From: Magnolia sinica | Taxonomy: Eukaryota; Streptophyta; Magnoliopsida; Magnoliales; Magnoliaceae | DNA length: 64,000 nt | NCBI RefSeq assembly: GCF_029962835.1 | Contig: NC_080583.1 | Location: forward strand, 48,463,658 to 48,527,657 | Direction: 5' to 3' | In this document: positions 1 to 10,629 of the stretch, one piece after another | How positions within the stretch are numbered: position 1 is the first letter of the stretch | How the letters are laid out: each line of letters begins with the position of its first letter | The notes under the pieces: model-generated | Told to the model about the DNA's origin: nothing | The model's database searches: none | What the model saw: only the letters and a program-made list of their open reading frames with translations | Translations under genes and position numbers: made by a program

Positions 1-1197
1 GCTGGGGTTTCTCCCTTGAGCGATAGCTAGACGGCTCCACAGGTGGGCCCATCTCATGCTGGTGTTGGGCCGACACCTATGGCTCCTCTAGTCACGCCCT
101 CGGTTCCTGAGCTGAGCCGTGCATCTTCGTCTGCTCCGCCTGCTGATAGGTTTGAGCAGATGATGTTGTTGATGCAGCAGCAGCAGATTCAGCAGCAGCA
201 GCACCAGCAGTAGCAGCAGGAGTTCCTCTCTTCCATAGTTGGCATCTTTGCTCAGTCAATGGGGGCGACTCCACCTGCTTCACCTATACCTCCATCTGGG
301 AGCGCCAATGCCAGTGGCACTTTTGAGCGATTCCAGCACTTGCGACCTCCTACATTTGTGGGTTCTCATAGACCCGAGGAGGCCGAGTATTGGATCGATC
401 GCATCTCTAAGATGCTGAGACCGCTGCATTGTTCAGAGGTTAAGTAGGTTGAGCTTGCCTCCTTCATGTTTGAGAAGGAGGCCAGTCTGTGGTGGGACAG
501 TGTTCTTCGCACTATCGAGGAAGGTTTTGTGTAGTCGTGGCAGGCGTTTGAGGCAAGCTTCCACAAGAAGTATTTCCCGGTTACGTACCAACATGAGAAG
601 GAGAGTGAGTTCCTTTACCTCCGCCAGGGAGGGCTGTCGATGATGGAGTATGAGAACCGGTTCACTGAGCTGGGTCGGTATGTGCCCTTGATTCTGGGCG
701 ATCAGCCAATAAGGATGCAACGCTTTTCCTAGGGATTGAGACCTGAGATCCGATCAAAGATTTGCTGTGCCAGCATCTCTTCTTATGCGGAGTTGGTGAG
801 CATGTCCTTGCGAACAGAGCAGGACGGGGATAGGTCGTCCCGCATGCGAGCACCGATGGTTCCTACGCCGCGACCTGATTTTCAGGGTGCACCTTTTCTC
901 GGCAAGAGGCCGCGAGTAGATTCTCCTCCTAGGCGTTCAGCGCAGCCCGCTCAGCAAATGGGAGCTGATCTTCACTGTTCGTATTGTGGAAAGATGGGGC
1001 ATTTGGACCGTTTTTGCTTTTCACGTATGCGGGCCAGTGGATTTACTCCACCGCAGATGATTAGTCGTCCGATGCCTCAGGTTATTTCTCCTCCACCTCT
1101 TCGTTCAGCGCCAGCTCATCCATCCTTCAGACCTGTAGTTCCTAGCTTCAGGCCACCTCAGCGGCCCATGGTTCTTCCACCGAATCGTCAGCAGTAG
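1..1197 (+). pseudogene. gag pseudogene of element A (capsid-like and CCHC zinc knuckle)
   Basis: One continuous frame (frame 1) encodes the nucleocapsid/capsid polyprotein that would package element RNA. A Gln-rich stretch (about 170-220) is followed by the plant retrotransposon gag domain (residues around FERFQHLRPPTF at 322-357 through GLRPEIRSK near 733-759). A CCHC zinc knuckle, C-X2-C-X4-H-X4-C, lies at 976-1017, with a Pro-rich tail after it. In-frame stops occur at 28, 211, 445, 532, 730 and 1195, but the frame itself is unbroken, so point decay rather than indels killed it. The true start lies upstream of the window. Confidence 0.9.
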
Positions 1198-2850
1198 GCT
1201 CGAGTTCATGCTCTTTTAGCTGAAGCGCCTATGTCTAACTTGGTGCCGAGATCCTTCGAGGTGACAGCGCACATTGAAGGTATTCCGTTTCTATGTTGGT
1301 GGATACAGGGTCCACTACTTCTCTTATATCTTATGCGGCAATTAGGCGTTTAGGTTTGAGATCTATTCCTATGCAATGAGTGACGCTTACTACCGCTACA
1401 AGGATTTCCTCTGCTTTGGGCAAGCATTGTATGGATTGTTTGGTCGATCTAGGAAATGGATCGATCTGTGTTGATTTCTTTATCGCACCTCTTTATCATT
1501 ACGATGTTATTATGGGTATGGATTGACTCACGAGGATGCGAGCTGAGATTGATTGTGAAGCAAGGTCGGTGACCATCCATGGACCTGAGGGCGAGACAGT
1601 TACTTTCCCAATTCAGGTCAGTTACCCTCTTCGTATTGATTATTATTCTTCTCTGTTGAAGAGTATGGCTGAATCGGCATTAGTTAGTACGCCGGTAGTT
1701 CGGGAGTTTGAAGATGTGTTTGAGTCGATTCCTGGATTACCTCCTCAGCATAAGATTGATTTTGATATCGACCTCATGCCTGGTGCGGCGTCCATTTCTT
1801 TACCCACCTATCGTATGCCTCTGAGTGAAATGGAGGAGTTGAGGAAGCAGATAGATGGTTTGCTGGATTTGGGTTTTATTCGGCTTAGTGTGTCTCCTTG
1901 GGGAGCACCTGTTTTGTTTGTGAAGAAGAAGGATGGTTCCTTGCGATTGTGTATTGATTATCGCAGGCTGAATTTAGTAACTATGAAGAATAAGTACCCT
2001 TTGCCCAGGATTGATGATCTGTTTGATCAATTGAAGGGGGCACGGTACTTTTCGAAGGTTGATCTGCAGTCAGGGTATCATCAGTTGCGCGTCAAGGATG
2101 AGGATGTGCAGAAGACCGCTTTCAGAACTAGCTTCGGTCACTATGAGTTCCTTGTGATATCGTTCGGTCTGACGAACGCACCGGCCGTGTTCATGGATCT
2201 GATGAACAGGGTGTTTCGGCCATTCTTATTCCGATTCGTCATTGTCTTTATCGATGACATCTTGATTTATTCGGCGAGCCGGGAAGAACACGAGGAGCAC
2301 TTAAGAGTGGTTTTGGATACTCTTAGGAAGAATCAGTTTTTTGCGTAGTTCAAGAAGTGTGATTTCTAGAAAGAGGAAGTCAAGTTCCTAGGACATGTGG
2401 TGTCTAAGGAAGGGATAGCTGTCGATCTTGCCAAGGTAGCTGCAGTGCATGACTGGAAGCAGCCTGGTTCAGTTACTGAGGTAAGGAGTTTTCTGGGTCT
2501 TGCAGGCTATTATCGACGCTTCATTCAAGACTTCTCGAAGATTGCCAGACCATTGTCGCAGCTGACACGGAAGGATTTGAAGTTTGCTTGGAATGAGAGG
2601 GCGGAGTTAACTTTTCAGGAGCTGAAGGACAAGTTGACGTCCACCCCTGTGCTAGTATTGTCAGAGCAAGGGGTTAAGTATATTATATATACTGACGCCT
2701 CTCGTGTTGGTCTGGGTTGTGTCCTTATGCAGAAGGACAGGGTGATTGCTTATGCTTCGCGTCAGTTGAGGAAACATGAAGAGAATTACCCTATGCACGA
2801 CCTGGAGTTAGCAGCTGTCATTTTCGCATTAAAGCTTTGGACGGGAGGTT
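1198..2850 (+). pseudogene. protease - reverse transcriptase - RNase H (N-terminal part) of element A
   Basis: After a frame change near 1290, frame 3 holds the aspartic protease with the active-site motif LVDTGST (from 1293). The conserved MGMDWL-type motif is cut by a TGA at 1524; another stop is at 1377. RT follows, with [25 protein letters not shown], the fingers and palm, and the catalytic FIDD at about 2247-2258. Stops at 2346 and 2367 interrupt the thumb. RNase H begins (YTDAS at ~2690-2705, then [15 protein letters not shown]) but stops at about 2840, where an internal deletion removed the remainder and the linker to integrase. Family assignment is very secure; the gene is non-functional. 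Confidence 0.93.
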
Positions 2851-4161
2851 ATGTGTTCCTGACATCCCTGACTTGAGACGGGAGGTTCTCGAGTTAGCCC
2901 ATAGTTCTAAGCTTACGATGCATCCAGGTAGCACGAAGATATATTAGGATATGAGGAGATCATATTGGTGGGACAATATGAAGGTCCAGATTGCTAAGTT
3001 TGTTTCTCGTTGTCTCACGTGCCAGCAGGTCAAGGTAGAGTATCGCCGACCTCCTTGGTTGCTGCAGCCCATGCCCATAGCATAATGGAAATGAGACTTC
3101 ATCTCTATGGATTTTATTTCTGGGTTGCCAAGAACGAGGAAGGGATATGATTCTATTTGGGTGATCGTCAACCAATTAACGAAGTCGGCGCATTTCTTAC
3201 GGATCAGAGTCACAAACTCTGTAGACGAGTTGGCTAGGTTGTATATCAAGGAGATAGTACGTATGCATGGAATTCCCCTGGAGATTGTGTCTGATAGAGA
3301 CACGCGTTTCACATCTATCTTCTGGACTCATTTTCAGGAAATGATGGGTATGAAACTAAAGTTCAGCACCGCGTTTCATCCGTAAACAGATGGGCAGACG
3401 GAACGCGTGAATCAGGTCCTGGAAGACATGTTGCGAGCTTGTGTTTTGGATTTCAAGGACAGTTGGGATGATTGTCTTCAGTATGCAGAGTTCGCGTATA
3501 ATAACAGTTTCCAGACGAGTATCGGCATGGCTCCCTATGAGGCGTTGTATGGTCGCCCGTGCAGAGCACCGCATTGCTGGGCAGAAATTGGCGAGCGTAG
3601 TTTGCTTGGCCCAGAATTGGTGCAGGTGACTTCAGAGAAAGTTGACATCATTCGACGTCGACTTCTGACAGCTCAGAGTAGGCAGAAGAGTTATGCTGAT
3701 ACGAGGCGTCGACCGCTTGAGTTTGTGGTTGGAGACCATGTTTTTCTTAAGGTCTCTCCTATGAAGGGAGTTCTACGATTCGGTAAGAAGGGGAAGCTGA
3801 CGCCAAGATTTATTGGTCCATTTCAAGTTCTGGATCGAGTGGGAGCGGTAGCATACCGCCTTGCTTTGCCCACACCTTTTGCGGGCGTGCATAACATATT
3901 TCATGTTTCTATGTTGAAAAAGTACGTTCCTGATCCTTCGCATATTATCAGTTGGGAGCAAGTGCAATGAGTGAGGATGCCACTTATGTACTGCGACCGA
4001 CGCGTATTCTCGACAGGAAGGAGCAGGTATTGCGTAGCAAGGTTATCCCTCTTGTGAAGGTGCTATGGACGCATCATAGTGAAGAAGAGGCTACTTGGGA
4101 ATCTGAAGCTGAGGTCAGGAAGAGCTACCCTCAGATCCTTACGGAATATGAGAAGGTATGA
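2840..4161 (+). pseudogene. integrase and chromodomain of element A
   Basis: Frame 2 resumes after the deletion with [15 protein letters not shown], the linker just before the integrase zinc-binding domain. An HHCC-type zinc domain (CLTCQQ) is followed by the DDE core: Asp at 3110-3112 (SMDF), Asp at 3293-3295 (VSDRD) and Glu at 3401-3403 (TERVN), giving the 35-residue spacing expected for DD35E integrases. Stops occur near 2945, 3083 and 3384. The GPF/LRFGKKGKL module follows. A one-base frame slip near 3968 leads into the chromodomain, whose core LVKVLW...EEATWE lies at about 4050-4110. Chromodomains target integration to heterochromatin, which suits the nesting seen here. Confidence 0.92.
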
Positions 4162-4179
4162 ATTTCGAGGACAAAATTT

Positions 4180-4197
4180 TCTTTAAGGGGGGTAGAT
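4180..4197 (+). other. polypurine tract of element A
   Basis: A purine run (TTTAAGGGGGGTAGA) immediately precedes the TGTAATGACCC start of the LTR. It lies where plus-strand DNA priming occurs and fixes the left LTR boundary. Confidence 0.85.
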
Positions 4198-4928
4198 TGT
4201 AATGACCCTGAAACTTTGTACTAATCTTTCCTTAAGTAGTTGTTTTTGGGGTAATTAGCGCTATACTCGATTGCTTGTGAAATTTGCATCAATCACTTTA
4301 AATTGTATCTGCATGGCTCAAGACCTGTAGAATAGTTAGCACTATGTTACTCTGAAACCTGGGATCCATCGCTAAATCCAATTGTTCTGGGGAATTTTTG
4401 GAAGATCTGGATTAGACCTGGACCGTGCGTCGAAAGTCCGATAGCGATGATCATAGGCTGTTGCGGTCACCATGTTGGGCTTGATCATCACCTAGAAAAT
4501 CAAGTCCATGTGATGTTCTGGGTCGATTTGATTGAGTCTGGAGTGAAGAGTGTGGGAACGGTTGGAAATTTAATAAGCTTTTATGAAATCTGAGTCGTGT
4601 CGCTTGCGCGATGATTTTAAGCTATCTGACCGTTAGATTCTGACCCAATTTCACCCTCTGATCAGGGAAGGTGGCCCAGGCATGTCCTTGTGCTTGTGGA
4701 CCTGATCGAGATTCTGTGACCGTTGAATTGAGTGTGGTCCGCCACGGCTGATCTGAAGATCTGGTCGGTACAAAAACTCAACTTGACCTAGATCCATGGT
4801 TAGTGAGCTTAAGTCCGACCTTTCATGGTAATAGGCCCACCAGAAGTGCTTCGTTGGATCGTGAAAGGCTGGTTTTGGTTATACCCTAAGTATACCTTGG
4901 CCCTGGGGTTATTTTCATCAATATTAGG

Positions 4929-4938
4929 CCTATTTATA
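4929..4938 (+). promoter_or_regulatory. putative LTR TATA box of element A
   Basis: CCTATTTATA lies about 730 bp into the LTR and is followed within ~100 bp by a purine-rich GAGAGAAAG leader. This is the usual arrangement of U3/R in plant gypsy LTRs. Assignment is by sequence resemblance only. Confidence 0.5.
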
Positions 4939-6155
4939 GACCTTGAAACCCTAGCTCTCTTTTCCATACGAATTTCCGAACCTTAGCTTGGAAAGAGAAA
5001 GGAAAAGAGAGAGAAAGTGAGAGAGAAGTTGGTGAATCATCTTAGATTCTTTCCTGTTCTTCTTCATCCTTGAACCTTCACTTTTGAATCGTTATTCCGA
5101 CAATTCTGAGTTCATCTTTGGGTAAGTTAACCTAACCTTAATCTGTGTTAGAGCTTAGAATAGTTTGATGTTGTTGTATCTCATTTCTATTCTTGCTTTA
5201 GGGTTTTCTATCGCCGTTGACGAAGACAACTCGTCTGAAATCAATTCGGTGTTCCTTTCTGGCTTAAGGTGCGGACTTTAAGTGTATAGGTTATGGTTTT
5301 CAAGGCTTTCAATGCCAGTTAATGATTTATTCTTGCTATGGACGAGATTTCACATGCCAAATGTTACGTTTACTTTGCGTTCCTAATATGCATGTGTTAT
5401 ATTGAGATTTGTGTATTCTAGGTGTATGTATAAAGTACCGTATGCGTATAAAGTATGAACATGTGATTGCCATGATTATTTGTCATGTATGTATGCTAGA
5501 TGTATGTGCGACAACTCCTTAGTAAAAGGAATTGTCCAAATGTGTGTATTTCAACATACGACATGTATGTTGTATTATGTATTCTAAGTGTTTGTAGAAA
5601 TGTCTGAATGATCTAAAGTGTGGTATATCAACCTAGTATGGGCGCTGAGAAGCGATTCTCAACTCTCCCACTAGTGTGTATGATTTCCTTCTTGCAAGTT
5701 ACATTCCTTGTTATTTAATTTCAAGCATTACTTATGCTTACATTTATGTTAAGTTGATATTCTTCAAATGCTTGAGTACCACATGATTTGAGTTGTTGCT
5801 CCATTACTGTTCTACATTAAATACGAATATCTGTTATAGTGTAATGTGTTTGGGACTATGAATAGTCCAGGAAATCGGTAATCTGCCTTAAGGTTGTGGC
5901 TAAGATTGCTTTCGCCACAAAGGATGTAATTAGATGAACCCGAGTCGTATTAGAGTTGCCGGCAGTGGTTTGGCCACGCGGAGTGTTTGTGCACTCTATG
6001 TCGTTCAACTCAACGTGCGCTCGTGCTAGTCGAGTTCGTCAAGTAACCCGATTGTCCGATGTATGTTCACCATGTATGGACACTACTGTTTGAATCTAAG
6101 GTACCGAACTTACCAATGAAATCCTATTAACCATGGTACCTTAATCCGCTAAGAC

Positions 6156-6430
6156 TCATGAGCCAGACATGGTGGTATGGGACACCGTGGTCGAGCTGTC
6201 GGCTTACGCTGGGGTGACGAGCCTCCCCATAGTGACCAGTGAGCAATTAAACTCGTGAGCCGATTATGGTGGTATGGGACACTATATTCGTGCTGTCGGC
6301 CTACATTGATTGGTGACGAGCCCTTTGTAGTGACCTCAAGCATGCTCGGATACCGCATTGAGGTGACGAGCCTTGGTGTAGTAACGAAGGTATGATAGGC
6401 GTGCATTGATTGGTGAGGAGCCCTTTGCAA
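6156..6430 (+). repeat. degenerate ~95-bp tandem repeats in LTR A
   Basis: Two full units begin with CTCATGAGCC / CTCGTGAGCC, continue GGTGGTATGGGACA, and end GGTGACGAGCC...AGTGACC. Two half-units containing GAGGTGACGAGCC and TTGGTGAGGAGCC follow. The units are diverged, so the duplication predates much of the LTR's decay. Confidence 0.75.
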
Positions 6431-8876
6431 TGACCTCAAACCATATGATCATATGAGATGTCTAGGACTGACGACCCTAGAATGGATCACTGTTTGGATG
6501 GTGATATGAGGAAGGTATCTTAGCTTCCCAATCCTGCTGTATGAAAAGGACTAATAACAACTTGGTAATCATGTTCATGCACCGCATTTGCATGTGCTTT
6601 ATAGACGTGGCGCACTTTGAGGCGATGTCATGCGTAACGTAAGATGAAGACGCTGAGGGTGTACGCGTGAGGGCACGCATCATTTTGCATACATCCTTGC
6701 ATTAATAAGAGTACTTAGGACTTGTTTAATTGTTCTGCTTTATCATTACTGCTTGATTGAACTGATAACATGTTAACCTATGCTTTATTGTTCCACTGAG
6801 TTGATCACTCACTCCCACGTTCTGGGGCGGTGTTAAACACCCACCAGACTCTGTCTTAGGTTCTGATGTTGTAGATGTGGATGCGACTTCTGAGGCAGAG
6901 CGGGAGATGGATGATGATGAGGCTACTTTTTCTTTTATGCAGTTTTCAGACAGGTTCTAGTGAGCCTTGTTCTGATGCGCGGGATGCTGGGATTTCTTTT
7001 GGAAAAATTAAATGATGTAATTTGATACTTGTAATTTTGATAGTAACACTTTCATTATGACCTGGTATATATATGTACTTCAGGGATTGCACTTGCACTC
7101 ATATATTTCTATAAGTCTTCCGCTTGCTTTCTTCACTTATCCCTAAATTATATCTGTGTTTTGGCTTAATCTATTCCTTGTTTTATGCACTACTACAGAC
7201 AACATACATCCATCATTAAATATGTTGCATAAGTGATGTTTTGGAACTCGGGAGCTGAGTTATGCTCGACCCTCGAATTTCAGGGCGTTACAATAACCAC
7301 AAACATAAACAAGTCACAAAACAACATCACCACATATCCACGATAATGAAACATTTGAGTACAATGCAAAAAGGGAAATACAAGATTATCAAAAAGTTCT
7401 AAAATAATCTGATATGCGCTCTTACCTTAGCACTACTGCGATCCAACGCCACTTATACGCAACGGTCGTGCATAAGCTTACAAAAGCTTAGAGAGTGTGT
7501 GCGTGTGTGCGCAATGCATGTACCAAGCATCAATATCAGAGTAAGCAGAAATGCGATAAGTCCAAGAATGTTATCAGCCATACCAAGCCTATGTGATGCA
7601 AGGCCTACGTAGCCAATTATCATATGCAAGATACAATGCAAGCATGCCAATCCTCGTATCAAGTATATATATTAGTACATTCTCTTTAGGATATCACCGG
7701 AGTCTAGTACACTCCACACCGACTGCCGCCTCCCTAGCCGCACAGCCCAGCGAGTGGAAGAGACCACACTATCCGCTAACCAGTAGCCTACCAATACCTA
7801 CCCGACTAATTAATAGTGGACCCATTTGTGAGCTGGTCAAACTCAGCCTAGCTTATAACCCCCTCACTCGAGCGGATAAGTCCATACCCCCTCTCAACCA
7901 ACCACGACACAGTGGGAGACACGACCTACTGGTATTCGGCACTTGTATGCTCATGTATCCACTTGGTCCAGATGTTGGAGCATCTCCTTTTACTAAAAAG
8001 GTTCTGGACCTTTCACCCAAGGACATCCTATGTGCCCATAGTGCTAAAACCAAGTATTTTTGGTATCCAATTTGGCCATCCACGATGTACCTGTGGAGGC
8101 CACGGCCCTCATGTCGCTAAAGCGTACAGTGAATCATGTCACACGGAATGCGAAATGCATGAGTTACACCATCGAGTCATGCATCACTCCTGTGTGTACC
8201 GCGCGATCATGTGGGGCACTTCGTCTCAGAAGGAGTCCCATAAATGTCTCAGCCCTACAGTGTATTCTATGATCAAACACTCCTCATAACAGGCATACAA
8301 ATGATGCGTATGGGCATATATCATGATGGTATACTAAGAATATTCTCAGTGTATTCTACTAGGCTACGTATACTAGCATGATTATCAGATATAGCAGGCG
8401 ATAATCTGCCTTAACCAGTATTCTACTTACAAGAGTAAGGGCTGAACAATACGCCCTGCTAGGCATATAGAAGTCTATATGGAATGGTCCATGTTAGACT
8501 ATCATAACCTATTTAAGGTACTAGCATATCGTATATCTTAAGGCAGGGTCCCCTACAAGGAAGGTGGAAAGTATCATCATCAATGGAGGCCCAATGGTTT
8601 GGGTTAGCCCAATGGGTATTACCGATATAAGTGGGGGCCTAACGGTTTGGGTTAGCCCACTAGGTAAGGCTGGACATGGGCTTGATAATGGGCCCTAGGA
8701 AGCTTACAATGGGGAACATTTAACCACCATTGTGCTAAGGTACGATCAGTTTGGAAATCGGAATTGGAATCATAACGAGGCTCTCGGCTCTCCAATTATC
8801 TAGGAAATGGATGGAGAATGCGTGCCCATCACTCATACATGGTGGGCCCGCGTAAGGCGATGGGGCCCACAGCCTA

Positions 8877-9140
8877 AAAATGGATAAATAGTGTGTATAT
8901 AACACATATATCATGGATAGACGGTGTGTATATAACACATATATCATGGTAGCCCTCACACATACAATGGGCCTCATAAACAATCACAAAGGCCTCGTTA
9001 CATGGGCTTAATATATATCACAATGGGCTTCTCACACGGGCCTAATATACATCACAATGGGCCTCTCACACGAGCCTAATATACGTCACAATGGACCGCA
9101 TCTCTTGGGCCTCATATACATCACAATGGGTAGCATCTCA
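8877..9140 (-). repeat. short tandem repeats in LTR B
   Basis: There are two copies of a ~38-bp unit (TGTGTATATAACACATATATCATGG, 8889-8949). Then come about four copies of a ~35-bp unit built on GGGCCTAATATACATCACAATGGGCC (8997-9140). Related units occur in the same LTR zone of copies C and G, there as GAGGCCCATTGTGATGTATATG. Confidence 0.75.
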
Positions 9141-9174
9141 TAGGCCACAACAATGGGCCTCATTTACCTCAAGT

Positions 9175-9592
9175 GGGCCCCTCGTTCTAGCTGGACCATT
9201 TATCTATTTTTAGAGATCATTTTAGAGCATTTCCAAACAAAAATGAATTATATCGAAAGATCATTTGGACCATACCACAAATAGCAATGGAGATAATGAT
9301 TTTCACTGTTAACAATTCACAAGGCCCACCTAAACATTTATTTTCCATCCAATCTGTTCATAAGGTCACAAAGACCTAAATTAAGAGGAAAATCAAATTT
9401 CATATAGATCCAAAACTTCTGTGATCCCAAATGGGTTTCAATGGTAGGCGTTTAATCCTCGACTAATTTTTGCAGTGTGTTCCACTTGATAGATAGATCT
9501 GTCTCATTTTTTTTACTCAATCCTTAAGATGAACTCGCAAGGTGGATGAACGGTTGGATTTAACACATACCTGATGATCAGGCCCACAGAAC
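9175..9592. repeat. diverged foldback-family copy inside LTR B
   Basis: The stretch resembles the foldback repeat at 21082-21511. It has a left-arm-like GATCATTTTAGAGCATTTCCAAA and interior blocks TGGACCATACCACA and AAGGCCCACC. Further on, GATCCAAAACTTCTGTGATCCCAAA leads to GGTTTCAATGGTAGGCGTT, and the right arm ends at GATCAGGCCCACAG. The similarity is patchy but collinear. Confidence 0.55.
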
Positions 9593-9860
9593 TTGCAAAC
9601 GTCAAACCATCAGCCCGACCAACAGATGGACGGTCTGGATGTAAAACAGATGGACAACGAGGATGTAAAATAGATAGACGACGTGGCTGTAAAACAGGTG
9701 GGCAGAATGGATGAAACACGTACATCTCGGTGGTTCCCACCGTCTAGACAGCTGGACGATGTGAACATAAAATACATAGATCCTGACTGATCCCACCGTC
9801 CAGATAGACGGTGAGGATATAACACTTACATCATTGTAGGACCCACCGTCCATGGGCTGG

Positions 9861-9865
9861 ACGGT
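9861..9865. repeat. left target-site duplication of solo LTR C (ACGGT)
   Basis: ACGGT lies directly before TGTAAGACTCG. An identical ACGGT lies directly after ...GGGACGTGACA at 15409-15413. Confidence 0.9.
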
Positions 9866-10629
9866 TGTAAGACTCGTATCCTAAACCGTACCGTTCTTTA
9901 GGTCTCCGCGATCATCCCAGTCAAATTCCAGCGACCCGCGATTTGTTATCGACCGTTGCGCGCGACTCTGATTCGTATCCTGTAGATCTGAGTCGGCTTG
10001 ACCTAAGACTTGTACCCTAACAACCGCACCGTCACCGTGGTTCCGATGCCGCGTCTCGCGCTTTGAGGCGATACCCGGGCCAAGAGATGTGGGCCCGTGT
10101 TCAGTTCGAGGAAAAACACCGCGCATTTGTAAACCCAAGAAAGATTTCAAATCATGTCTCATCAATCCCATCAATCACACTTCATGTCAAATGCACATCA
10201 CCCCATCCCCAAGCAACCCCTAAAGTCAACACTCTCTTACACAAAGTACACCCACCACTCACTTTACCCATCACCCCATCACTCACCCATCCCTCTCTCT
10301 CTTACAATCACTCTCTCTCTCATTCTCCAAGCAACCCACGTCCAAGCTTCCATGGAAGAGAGCTTGTGTGGCCCACTTCCTACCTCCCATCTCCACCATC
10401 CAAAGAGCATCTCGACCGTTGAAATCGTCCCCTTGGAGCTCTAGATCGTGTTGGCGGAAGAAGGAAGAAGAGATCAAAGGTGGGTGTTCTATCATTTGAT
10501 TTTTTTGTGATTTGGGGGCCCTCATGTGGTGGGACCCATCTTGATCTATGCATTGTATCATGGAGGCACTCATAGTGGTGGCGGAGCTCTTCCCGCCTCA
10601 TCCGATCTCTCTCTCTCCTTCTTCCTGAA

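Larger units (their letters stand above)
1..7292 (+). mobile_element. Element A: decayed Ty3/gypsy chromovirus (Tekay/Del type), 5' end outside window
   Basis: Domains run in the order gag (zinc knuckle), protease, RT, RNase H, integrase, chromodomain, polypurine tract, 3' LTR, which is the chromovirus layout. The long LTR and the C-terminal chromodomain point to the Tekay/Del group. The 5' LTR, primer site and gag start lie left of base 1. The element sits in a minus-strand LTR of family L (copy B): the bases after 7292 resume that LTR about 200 bp in from its 3' end. The right target duplication should therefore be ATAAC (7293-7297); its partner is off the window. The coding part has many stops, two frame changes and one large internal deletion, so it cannot move by itself. 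Confidence 0.92.
4198..7292 (+). mobile_element. 3' LTR of element A (about 3.1 kb)
   Basis: It begins TGTAATGACCCTGAAA and ends TTTCAGGGCGTTACA. The two ends are imperfect inverted repeats of each other and start/end with TG/CA, as LTRs do. The left limit is set by the polypurine tract, the right limit by the return of family L LTR sequence. It contains a TATA-like box near 4931 followed by a GA-rich leader, and a degenerate ~95-bp tandem repeat at 6156-6430. No coding sequence is seen. Confidence 0.9.
7293..9865 (-). mobile_element. Family L LTR copy B, left segment (minus strand)
   Basis: Read on the minus strand, this matches the 3' half of the family L LTRs at 9866-15408 and 52977-57393. 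Shared landmarks include the AAGCTT...AAGCTTATGCAC hairpin region (here 7464-7500), the block around 7700-8300, and the run of GGGCCCA/AATATACATCACAATGG units. The last ~200 bp of this LTR's 3' end is absent because element A inserted there. The segment ends at the target duplication ACGGT (9861-9865), where solo LTR C is inserted. No coding sequence is evident. Confidence 0.85.
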
